From Alectoria sarmentosa (taxonomy: Eukaryota; Ascomycota; Lecanoromycetes; Lecanorales; Parmeliaceae): a stretch of DNA of 64,000 nt. Shown here piece by piece: positions 46,778-56,702 of the stretch. The translations under genes and the position numbers were made by a program. Where the stretch lies: positions 22,412 through 86,411 of the forward strand of contig WOGZ01000133.1 of the NCBI GenBank assembly GCA_009733775.1, given 5' to 3'. Under the pieces are notes generated by a model, which saw nothing but the letters and a program-made list of their open reading frames with translations, ran no database searches and had not been told where the DNA came from. Within the stretch, counting starts at the first letter, position 1, and the number at the start of each line of letters is the position of its first letter.

Positions 46778-47327
46778 TTAGAACCCGCCTCGCAGAGCCA
46801 ACACCAAATGCAAAGTCGCCCCACCCTCGAGGTTGTACTCGGATGCCATCTTATCGTCCGCCCTGAGAGCCAGCACGGCACGTCAGCAGCGTCTCCGAAA
46901 CCCCCAAAATCATGGGGGCCGGCCGCCCCTTTCGAGTGTTGATTGCGACTCACATCTGCTTCCCGCCAAAGATCAACCGCTGCTGGACGGGCGGAATGCC
47001 CTCCTTCTCCTCCACTCGTTCCTTTATGCGTGAGACCTGCAGTCGCACCAGGCCATGTTCAGCATTTTTTTTGGCTGCCAAAACAGTCGCTTTTATGTCA
47101 TACGTGTAGTCGATAGGCCCGAGTTGTGCTCCGCTGGGGCGCATCAGGGATGGGGGGGGGGGGAAACGGGGTTGTATGGTATACCTTGTACTCGGGCTCG
47201 ATGTCGAGCTCGATCTCCTTGCCCGTCAGGGTACGGACTCTGGCGTGCCATGGCTAGCGGATCAAGCGGAGGGAGTAGGCGCCTTTTTGGGGGGGGGGGG
47301 GGGGGGGGGTTCGTACTTGATGTTCAT
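46778..47327 (-). CDS. rub1: RUB1/NEDD8 ubiquitin-like modifier
   Basis: Model: complement(join(46778..46862, 46954..47036, 47185..47239, 47317..47327)), 77 aa. Four small exons join in phase: MNI(K), VRTLTGKEIELDIEPEYK, VSRIKERVEEKEGIPPVQQR with LIFGGKQM, and ADDKMASEYNLEGG ending LHLVLALRGGF. The sequence is a complete beta-grasp fold; the RGG at 74-76 is the conjugation end, leaving a single Phe to be trimmed. Residues LIFGGKQM place it in NEDD8 rather than ubiquitin (LIFAGKQL). It is conjugated to cullins to activate SCF ligases (family knowledge). Introns are 77, 148 and 91 nt; intron 1 contains a 21-bp G run on the plus strand (C on the coding strand). Confidence 0.95.
47289..47309. repeat. 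21-bp homopolymer G tract in rub1 intron 1
   Basis: An uninterrupted run of G on the plus strand inside the 77-nt first intron of RUB1, lying just inside the donor site. A second run of 12 G (47152-47163) is in intron 2. Run length may be uncertain from sequencing. Confidence 0.85.
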
Positions 47328-49460
47328 GATTTCTGGTGGTGGGGAGAGGGGAGTGGGTTCAAGGGGAGCTTTGGGGGAAAGCTTGGGAGCCTGAGAGGTT
47401 TGAGAATGGCAAGTTTGAGAGCAAGAGCTTGTAGTTGGTCGAGTGTACCGCAGCGTGTTGAGAGAGAAGGGGTGGTGAGTAGAGCTCGTTGAGGTTGTGG
47501 TTGTGCAGTCACTTCCATGAACGCCTTGCAGGGCTGGGTTTTCGCGCTAGTATATAGTAAGTCTCGCACGCCTGGACAGTAGACACTCCAAGTTTTTGAC
47601 AGGACATGTGGTAAGAGTACCGATTAGATTCGATCGGGGGCAATTCGAGTGCCAGCAGCCGCAGAGTTGACTTTGTAGACTACGAGGCATCGCAATATGG
47701 ATCATGAAAAATACCCTTGCCCGTCCTCGATATACCTTTGCACTTGAGTTCCTTCCATCTCATGTTGCACATTCCCCAGAGACGCAGAAGAAGTTGCAGA
47801 TGCCTTTTCTAATCCCCGGTATTGACCTTGTGATATGGGCTACTGGGTTTCACTTTATATAGGCTTACATATTGTGGGATGCATTTTTGGATCCGAACAG
47901 GAAACTCAGCTTCGCCAGGAACTATGAGTACCTAGGTACTCTACCGCTGACTCAGGCGAACTTTCAATTTGGGTTTTTCCTCCCATCCATCTCGATTTGG
48001 GTGCATTCTCAGATCTGGTACGCGATGCTGACATCTCGCAAGCAGCCCTGTCACGATTTGGCAGCGATCATCTCCTGTCATTCATTCTCTCGTGTTCTAT
48101 GTGGCTGGCATTTTCAATTTGCAGAAAGAGAATGGTAGCGTCACACGGCTCCCTCGGCTTACTACTACCAAGTGCATCGGAGGTTGAGGGTGGCTTTCAT
48201 CAGCACGGGTCATCCATCATCTTGGACCATTGCCGCTCACATCAAGTGGGGGTAGGTACATACCCTAGCCACTGACCAACACAGGATGCTCCTCACTTCT
48301 CGGGTTGTTTTGACGTTGGTGTCCAATTCAACGGTCACGCTTGGAGCTTGGGGATCAATGCTGGCATGTGGAGAGTGGGAAGGGTATAGGTGGACCGGAG
48401 AAGGATTGCATATCGCTCACAGCACGTGTCTACTGCGCAATGATCGCTCATCTATTTCCCAATGAGGTCGTCGGAGGAGACGGGAAATGGACAAGCTTCC
48501 AAGTGACACAATCCTTCGTCTGTGGTTCATCAGGAGTCGGAGATCTGAGGTGACGTTGATGATGATGTGAGCGAAGACCTTGCTGCAGGTGGGAACGAGG
48601 TGATAGGTTGATAGCAGCGCTTGCAGACGGGAAGATGAGCAGGTCGGAGGCAGCTCTCTCCCACCCCGACTTGATCGACAATGATACCAAGCTCATATGA
48701 TGCTTTGTCCCACTTAGAGGCGCGCTACGATAACTCTAAAATTTCTTGGCTGCCGCTTTTCCCTTTTGCAACGCAAGAATTGGAAGGAAGAGCTCGGATG
48801 TGTTCTAGCGCTGAGCTGACCCCGCTGCAAAAGTGTAAACGGTCGCCCAAGCAGGGTAGATCTTTGCCTGAAATGACTTTTTTCTTGACTGCAAAGGGTA
48901 TAGGGTTTGATTGGAATTGCCCAAAGTCCGACTGTCCGACAGGGACAAGCAAATCTCATCATCTCATCATCTCATGCATGCATGCTGCAGCCTCATCCCT
49001 ACCAATCTTTGACCTCTCGATACAGTAATCCTTTGACTGAGTGCTTGCAGTCATAAGCTCTCAAATATCAGTGGTCCTCCAATGCACCCTTCACATTGGT
49101 CCCATTCTCCATATCACCACTTACCTACCTAGCACCATAGCTAGGTATGACATCTTGCTCGACCTTTCCCCTCGGACCTTGTCCCCTTGCACACATATGA
49201 TCCCTACCAAATCCAAGATTCGCCCTGCTTAGTCTGCTGCATCGGCGCACGGCTTGACAAGGACGAGAAGGATGAGTAAAAAGGTCAGAGTGAGTCGAGG
49301 GAGGCGAGCCAAAGAGCAGACATCAGCCCATCGAGCTTTACTACTTAATACATGCTGTGTCTCCATATATGAAGCTCTTCAATATTCAGACCACCATATT
49401 CTTGACACGCCAAGACATCAGAATTATTCCCTTATTCCTTGAACCTAACCAACACAAAGC
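47328..49460. other. intergenic region, 2.1 kb
   Basis: Between divergent RUB1 and the Rds1-like gene. I see only short frames; a small CATCT-type repeat lies near 48955-48985. The last 200 bp probably form the Rds1-like promoter. Confidence 0.4.
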
Positions 49461-50384
49461 ATGAAGCTCTTCGCTACCTCCGCAGCGACATCCCTTTTGC
49501 TGATTACAGCTCTTGCCCGCCCCTATAATAAACGCCAATATGCCCCTACTGATATCGACATCCTCCAATATGCCCTCACCCTGGAGCATCTCGAAAACAC
49601 TTTCTACAAAGGCGGCATTGAAAGCATGTCGGAGCAAGACTTCATGACAGCCGGCTTCAGCTCCCAGTACTACACCAACCTCAAGTACATCGCTCATGAC
49701 GAAGAGCAACACGTCGAGCTACTCACCTCCGCCCTCATGACCGCTGGCGCCAAGCCAGTTGCAGCCTGCACATACGACTTCCCCTACACGGACCCCCATT
49801 CCTTCGTCACGCTCGCCTCGGTGCTCGAGGGCGTCGGCGTATCCGCCTACCTTGGTGCTGCCGGTCTCATCGCCAGCAAGGCATATCTAGGCGTTGCAGG
49901 CTCCATCCTCGTCACCGAATCGATCCACACCGCAGTCCATCGATTCAACCTCGGAGAAGTCGCACCTGCAAATCCGTACGGCACCGGACTCGGTCTTGAC
50001 CCTGTCTACACCGCCGCCGCAGCCTTCATCAAGACCTGCCCGAGCAACAATTCCGCCCTTCCGGTCATGGCGTTCCCCACACTGACCGCGACCCAGAGCA
50101 TCCCTGCTTCCGAGGGTATGCCCTTCACCTTCAGCGTCAAGGGCGCGCTACCGATGACTTTCTCCGTCGTCTTCGTGAGTGGTCTGAGTACCACGTCGGT
50201 TGCACCAACAATGAACGGTAGCTTGATCTCAGCCGTGGTCCCAGCCACTGCCATGGGTCAGACATATGTCTTCCTCACTAGCGCTCCAACCAGCATGGCA
50301 TTGAATGACACCATGATCTTGTACGGGCCAGCCATCATCGAAGTGACGCCGCCGGCGCCCACGTTCAATCTTACCGAGCACTGA
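49461..50384 (+). CDS. Rds1-like secreted ferritin-fold protein
   Basis: Uninterrupted 307-aa frame. A signal peptide (MKLFATSAATSLLLITALA) is followed by a Kex2-like NKR. Residues 30-200 form a ferritin-like four-helix domain: LQYALTLEHLENTFYKGG, YIAHDEEQHVELLTSAL, SVLEGVGVSAYLGAAG and SILVTESIHTAVHRFNLGE, with the Glu and Glu-x-x-His pairs that bind metal in the ferritin superfamily. The C-terminal 100 residues are beta-rich and Ser/Thr-rich with an NLTEH end. Fungal members are named stress-response Rds1 or sexual-development LsdA (family knowledge); the reaction is not known. No intron. Confidence 0.85.
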   Translation: MKLFATSAATSLLLITALARPYNKRQYAPTDIDILQYALTLEHLENTFYKGGIESMSEQDFMTAGFSSQYYTNLKYIAHDEEQHVELLTSALMTAGAKPVAACTYDFPYTDPHSFVTLASVLEGVGVSAYLGAAGLIASKAYLGVAGSILVTESIHTAVHRFNLGEVAPANPYGTGLGLDPVYTAAAAFIKTCPSNNSALPVMAFPTLTATQSIPASEGMPFTFSVKGALPMTFSVVFVSGLSTTSVAPTMNGSLISAVVPATAMGQTYVFLTSAPTSMALNDTMILYGPAIIEVTPPAPTFNLTEH

Positions 50385-51685
50385 AAAGATTCGTGGATTT
50401 TGGAAGGGGTGGGTTGGTTGGATGGACGTGCGTGGTTGTTGATACGAAAAGCGGCAAAGTTTGAATGATGTGTGTGCCATTTACGAGACAAGCATGATAC
50501 CTCTCTGCGCCTTACTTTAAATCGAATAATCATTAATAGAAAAAGCTTTTTGACTCATACTCTAGGCGCCCTTGACCTTTTTTTGTCTGCATTCGACATG
50601 CATAAAGTTGTGATATGCTTGGCATTTGCAGATGCTTGTCATGAACGTGCAGTTACAATGTTCGCACACGCTAAACTTCAGCCGCTAATCTTCACGGTCC
50701 AGCCCGCCAAAGGAATCTACAGAGGTCGGCACCGAAACTCCTGGACGCCAAGACTCCCATGTCAAGATATCGGACAAAGCCACGACTGAAGGATTGTCTG
50801 AACAATGCGCTTAGAAAAGCTTCGGTACTGCACCTGGCCTCCGCCCAAGGTGGGCCTAAGGCCTCTATCGTGCCCAACCAAAAATGTTCCCTATAAGTGT
50901 GCCCAGGGGGAAGGGGCTACCTTCCGAGAGCAAGGTTAGGGCTGGTGCTAGCGCTGTCCAGGACTTTTGGTGCCGACCTCTGTACAGCGGTGCGCATCAA
51001 ACTCGGGACCTGTAGAACGCTGCGGGAAGGTATGGGAGAGTGTGGGTCGGCAGTCGGTCCAGTCAAGTACAGAGCTATTCCGTCTATTTGACAGACACGT
51101 AGGAAGCATCCCTAAAGCGGCTCCAGCTCCGAGCCTCACGCATCCACTGCCACGGAAGATGAATCGTCGAGCTAACTCGAGCGGTTTGCCACCCCCTCGG
51201 TCTCCATGAGAATTATAAGACCGCACGTGCAGTGGCACAGTCTCGACCTCCTGCCTTAACGCCTTGACCTTCACCCCTTCCTCCAAGATGCGTCCAAGCG
51301 GCTGAGACGATAGCGGAGCTGACAGCGAACCTCAGATAGCTTGGTTTGTCTCCGCGACATTTTCATGAGGAGGCGCCTTGCCTGACTCGTGTTTTTCATG
51401 AAGTCAAAAGGGACCATAGATGATTGCACGTTCGGAGTGCCATTCGCTCTTCTTCCCAAGTTCTCGCATGGGGGGAACAACAGCTGAAGCGGTTGCTCAT
51501 ACTCCTTCACCCATCCGCATGCGCTGATGCAATTTTGCGGCTTGGTTCCAATCTTCTGGGTTCGGACCTCTCGGGTTGCCATTACCAGCTCTCAACCAAA
51601 ATAAATTGGCCCATATTTCAAATGTCGTATTGGCAAAACGCTCTGTCGAACGAATGTAGTGGCGAAGCTTGGCCACATTGGTCTT
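50385..51685. other. convergent intergenic region, 1.3 kb
   Basis: Between the stops of the Rds1-like gene and RMT2. Only short frames; nothing supported. Confidence 0.4.
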
Positions 51686-53057
51686 TCACCCGATGAATTC
51701 GCATGTTGGCAGCTTGTATTCCCCTAGCGACCAGTATCGTCTCTTCGCCCCTTCCCACTCCCCCTTCTCCATCTCTGGCACCTTTACAGTATCCCACTCT
51801 GTGTCAAATCCGGCCTCAAACAGATCCATCTCCAAGACTTTCCCGTAGACGTCGTAACAGATCTGTCGATCTGCGCCATTTGTAGTCAGCACGTCTGGTC
51901 GTAGATGAGACTGAAGTCACAAGACATCTGTCTTGAGACTGGATGCGAGGAACTGAACGGGGAAGGATCACTCCAGAAACGTGCTTACCTGCTCCAAGCC
52001 CGTTAAAGAAGCTGAACTTTCCACCATCGTCCAACAGACCGATAACAGAGTCACTGAAAAAATCACGTAGAGCCTTGTAGTCTTCGGCGAAAGTATCGAA
52101 GTAGATGGCGTCGAAGAGGATACCTTGGTCAATGATCTTGGGAACGACATCCTGCCATCTGCCTTCATGGACGGTGACGTTTGGCTTGTCGTACCAGCCA
52201 TCTGTTCTCATCCGCTCTAAGACTCCAGTGTGGGCCTCGATAATGTGGTGTGTACTTAAGTCCTTCTCTTGAAAGAAAGTGTCGATGATACCCATACCGT
52301 GACCTATGTTGAGTACACGCAGATCCGATCTAGGTACAATTAGGTCTGCGCTTCGCTTCATCAAGTCTGTCTCCCAAGCCATCATTACACCATTGCCGGC
52401 GCTGTCAAGGATGCGTCCGTCTTGGAAGTGGAGGGATGACTGTAGGTAGTCTTCGTTGTTCATCTCGGAGGGTTCCTCTCCGTCGTCACCAAGGTCCTGT
52501 TGCTGACCATTGCTCGGAGTATCTGTTTGGCCATGGTTCTTTGTTTCTTCATCAGACCCCTGCTCTTCATCCTCCTCTTCCTCATCATTTCCCGCTAACT
52601 GTTCATATTCGTCGAGACGGTTGAGTAGCATTTCTGCTCTTACTCCAGCATCAACCATAATTTCATACAGTTCTTTCAACCCCATCCCCAATGCCAAACA
52701 TCCCGGCGTTTCATTTTTGTTGTCAACATCGTTCCATATGGCTCCATTCTGAAGCAAGAGCCTCATAGTCTTTGCTGCAGCCTCCACGTCTGACTCTGCA
52801 ATGCTGCTGTGGTCCCCATTTGCGGTGCCGTTGACATGCCCGCTGGGATTACCCTTGTCGGTTAGGCCATTGGGTGAGGGTTCGCAAGCTGCAATGGCAG
52901 CATGGAGGGGTGTGAAGCCGGTTTCTGGGTCCTGAACACTGGCGGATCCGGTGCGGAGGAGTGTTCGCAAGGACTCGATGTCGTGGTGTGACGCTGCCAG
53001 GAGGATTGATTGGGCTTGTATGTCCAGATCCGCTCCCGGTACAGTCTCAGCGTTCAT
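51686..53057 (-). CDS. rmt2: RMT2 protein arginine (delta) N-methyltransferase
   Basis: Model: complement(join(51686..51870, 51989..53057)), 417 aa, similar to yeast Rmt2 (412 aa). The N terminus has ankyrin-like repeats (LLAASHHDIESLRTLLRTGS, GFTPLHAAIAA, LLLQNGAIWNDVDNKNETPG), then an acidic linker. The methyltransferase domain has the SAM-binding motif I VLNIGHGMGIIDTFFQ, IIEAHTGVLERM and the HEGRWQDV and DAIYFDTFAEDY motifs. A 118-nt intron (GTAAGC to CGCAG) splits FFNGLGA from DRQICYDVYG. Rmt2 methylates the delta nitrogen of Arg in ribosomal protein L12 (family knowledge). Confidence 0.95.
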
Positions 53058-53194
53058 AACTGATTGTTATATGCATGGAACGAAGATGGGCTCATGGTGG
53101 CTACGATTATATATTTTTTACACGCCAAGAAGATAGAAATCTGGGTCCGGCCTCACCCTTGAACGGGTAATAAGCGCCGTAGCCCTAAAGTAAA

Positions 53195-53262
53195 CGGCGC
53201 AGGGGATTTTATGCCGCAGGGAACTTTTATGCCGTAAGGGATATTATACCACAGGGATTCGA
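53195..53262. repeat. short imperfect tandem repeat
   Basis: Three units of 17-18 bp with the pattern AGGGAxxTTTTATGCCGC, then a partial fourth, in the 0.33-kb gap between RMT2 and the NGI1-like gene. The units differ mainly by transitions. The rest of this gap shows nothing else. Confidence 0.6.
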
Positions 53263-53384
53263 AGTTTTGGGATACTTTATTAGGAGCCTTAGTCGGAGCT
53301 TAGGATACTTCTCCCCGTCTATCAGGTCTCATGTTTTTGGAGAAATTTTTGCTTGCCATGCTCGAAGTCTCGTTCCGTCTTTCA

Positions 53385-54217
53385 TCAGTCGCAGATACTA
53401 TCCGCCTCCTCCTCCGCCCTGATCGTCGACATTGGCTTGTCACCTTCCGTAAGACGCTCAACCATTTCTGCGGGGGCTTGATAGAGAAGGACGTGAATAT
53501 GCTCTAAAGCGTGTACGCTTTTAAGAGTCCGCCCATTCTTAAACCACATGACTTGTTCTCTGGAGATGCCGCCTTCGCCACAGAATTCCCTACTCACAAA
53601 GTCTTCGATTTGCTGTCTCCCACCAGGTGTCAGATAATCAGTAGTCTCATCTGACTCCAGTTCGAACTTTACCCACACCACAAGGTGGGCAATGCTCGGC
53701 TCTAGAGCATACGGCCAGTCATTGCACAGGATTTTGTAGTCGCTGGAATTGGCGAAAGGTGGTGCTCCAGAAGGAATAGTATCGTGCCAATGCAGTCGTT
53801 CATACTGTATAAAGCTAAGGACAGAACCGTACTGCTTCCTCAGATCAAAGATATATTTCAAGTAGCGACGAAGGTCACTTGGTAGACGCTGAAATCGTTC
53901 GAGTTGGTTCTTCCCTGTTGAGTCCTTATCAGATTGTCAAAGTCTTCACAAGATGCGATGCTTCGTCACGATCTTCAACTATGAGCATAGGTAGACGGGG
54001 TCTTACAAATAATATCCCGGGCTGCATTCCAGTCTTGATATTTAAAGTCACAATCTCGAATGGACAGTATACCTTTGTCCTTCTCGGACATGTTCGCTAG
54101 GTAGGGTGGACGCTCTCTTGTCCACCGCTTTTGTGGGATGTTGACGTTCCAGAAAAGTGAAGACATGTACACTTCCTCCGATTCAGTGCTGTGTGCAGCT
54201 GGGACAGATTCAGGCAT
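53385..54217 (-). CDS. N-acetylglucosamine-induced protein 1-like (DUF3605)
   Basis: Model: complement(join(53385..53914, 54007..54217)), 246 aa. Exon 1 runs from MPESVPAAHS through FWNVNIPQKRWTRERPPYL to AARDII; a 92-nt intron (GTAAGA to CAACAG) joins WKNQLERFQRLPSDLRRYL. Conserved DUF3605 blocks follow: YGSVLSFIQYERLHW, ILCNDWPYALEPSIAHLVVW and VKFELESDETTDYLTPGGRQ, with WFKN near the end and HIHVLL. The family is fungal and GlcNAc-inducible in Candida (Ngi1); its biochemistry is unclear. The frame is open further upstream but has no in-frame ATG before 54217. Confidence 0.85.
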
Positions 54218-55741
54218 CTTCTTCAGCGTCGTAGTCTCGACTCCTGAGCCAGTCACACATGTATTCGATCATCAACTACAATTAGAGGTCATGGTGCAGA
54301 ACAGCACATGTCAAACTATACATTTTCTAACATTAGCCAAAAACAAAATGGACCGAAGCGCCAAGACGTTGAACGTTTGTGTCCACAGCTCGTTATGTGA
54401 TATACCTTAGATTCCCAAGTTTGACATATACTTAAGGTCAGCCCAACCTACTCGAGCCTACAAATCTTGAGCCATTCAGCAGCCATACTCGACAACTATC
54501 TTGTGTTGTTCCATTCTGCGGCGTTTTGATGGGCCACATGGTACCACCAGCCTGTGAGCAAGTCACCATCTACACTAGCCATTATTCGACGACAAGATCT
54601 CTACGACTTGTGCGAATTCCGGATTGCAAGGCTCTAGAAGTCATGTCCATCTTACTAAACAGATGCTTCTGAGTGGCCTGGCCAATTATTAATGCAGCGA
54701 GGTAGTCAATCCTATGAATCATCACAAGGCCAGTGTTACGGGTGGAGTGGGCAGAGTTTGCTCACGGCTCTTCGGACTTAAATTTCGGCTAACACCGATC
54801 GTCACCCTGCTTAATTTGTACCGCAACTCGATCACCGCTACCCATTACTCGAAGCTACTTTTACCTGTTCCAGGCTCTTGATCCTCAGGATCGTGGTGTT
54901 ACTGTCAACGTCACGTTGACTGCGTCGATGTGACTCGATTGGAGGACATGATCGAGGATGCATTTCCAAAGGTTCTGGGAAGGGGAAGGGGTAATATTGA
55001 GCCTGACGCTCTCTGACGTAATCTATCCTTACGCGCCTTGGCATTCCCAACAATCGAAATCACATCGAGAGCGTCGCTTGTTCACTTGACTACCACATTT
55101 CTACGACATCCATCTGTGTGTGTACCTCCTGCGCACCTACGACCTGCCTGGAACTCGGTCCCTCAAGAAATGTCGATCTCCGATCTCTTTACGAAATCTG
55201 CACTACTTGCCTCTTTTGGAAGAGGCCACATGGCATTTTTGACAGTGCAGCTATGTTAGACTCCATTCGCGTCGCCCGGTGAAATATCCAGCCCACCCGT
55301 CATGCTCGCTTTCACTCATCAGCAAAGCCTGCAAATGGCGCCCGTCAGTTTGGACTCCCCTCATCAGTATCAACCTCTTCCCTCTGCAGTTCGGCCAGTT
55401 CAGAGCCATGCTGCCAGCCGGAGCCCGGGTGCGTCTTTGATCAGCAATGCGCACAACAACTCTGTGGCCCATATATCGGATATCAGCCTGAGCACGAGAC
55501 TGTAAAACCACGATCTGATCGACTGCATCGATCTGACTGCCTCTCCGCCGGTAGAGTCTCTCGATCCACTCGATGAGCCAGCACTGGCTTTTGAAGGCAC
55601 GGAAGTGCACGTCCAAGGTAACGTCCACCGTCCTTGATATCAATGGGCGCTATCTGACGACTTTCAGACCTCTCCTCGATAAGACCCGATCTTACGGGTG
55701 GCCAAGACGACAGCGACGGCACTTTCCCATCCGTCAAGGAT
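54218..55741. other. intergenic region, 1.5 kb
   Basis: No supported gene. Frames at 55250-55900 on both strands lack domains and overlap the start of the decayed chromodomain-like gene. Confidence 0.35.
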
Positions 55742-56459
55742 ATGCCACGCGGTGCCGGAGAACCACAGGAGCCACAAAACGCGGTATCTAGTACAGGGGA
55801 CGGACGTCGGAAGGCCGACGGTGCTGTTGAATATCCTACCCCAATCGACTGCGATAACGCTTCCACTCTCAAAGCAGTACAAGGCGGAGACACGTCTAGC
55901 GAGATCGACGGCGGCAGCGGTGTTCACCCGAGCGGCGACGGCGCGAGAATGCGACGAGCCCAAGTCGATCCAGTGGGATTGGCGATAGTCAAGGTGAGCC
56001 CCCTATTGCCTTTCTGACTAGCTTCCAGGCCTTCTTTCTGATATGTTTTAGGCAATCCTCTCGTGGCTGACGATGACGACGAAAAGCCTGGCAAGACTGG
56101 CGGTTCTACTGGGGCCCCGAGTGTGAAGTCGAAGATTGGCCCTAATGAACAGGCAGAGGCGCACGCTTACTTGAGTATTCAAACCACTGAACCTATCACC
56201 GAACCCATTGATCGCCCGACCTCTCCAAGCGCCGCTCTACCCCAGCATCTACATAAGCGGATCGTCGGCGAAGACGATGACTGAGCAGCAGTGATCGCAA
56301 ATCCTGCCAGTGTTGTCACCCCACCCCTTTCTCCGCAGTCTCAAGCTCAAAATACCGCGCTTGAAGAGCAGGAATGGGAGATTACAAAGATCGTTGGCAA
56401 GAGACGGGTGGGAAGGGGCTATGAGTACAACCCCCCCTCGGGCTGGGAGGGCACAAGGT
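55742..56459 (+). pseudogene. decayed chromodomain-like, transposon-associated gene
   Basis: A plus-strand frame starting near 55742 encodes a low-complexity N terminus ending VDPVGLAIVK at a GTGAGC donor. From 56052 another frame reads NPLVADDDDEKPGKTGG, KIGPNEQAEAHAYLSIQTTE and HLHKRIVGEDDD, then TGA at 56282. The same frame continues with VIANPASVVTPPLSPQSQAQ and LEEQEWEITKIVGKRRVGRG, then YEYN and a stop at 56457. The EWEI-KIVGKR-GRGYEY block is a chromodomain-like core common in fungal repeats. The two halves do not splice in phase and the core has an in-frame stop before it and a truncated end, so the gene is broken. Confidence 0.5.
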
Positions 56460-56702
56460 GAACTCTTGCCCATGTTCTCAACCACGCAAGGAGTAGCCGA
56501 GAAACCTGTTTATACCTTTAGGAGATATCAACATTACTAATACGTACAAACATCTAAAAAGGGTATATCTACGAACAGATCAATCGGATTGTCCACACCT
56601 CACTCCTTATCTTGTCTCAAATTCCCCTGTGACTGCCAAGACCACCTCTTCTCCAATCCCATTCAATATGAGTTGATCCCAAGCCAAGTAGCCACCCTCA
56701 AA

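Noticed and set aside
55251..55963. minus-strand ORFs of 99-136 codons
   Set aside because: No motif; they overlap the decayed chromodomain-like gene, whose plus-strand frame has recognisable sequence.
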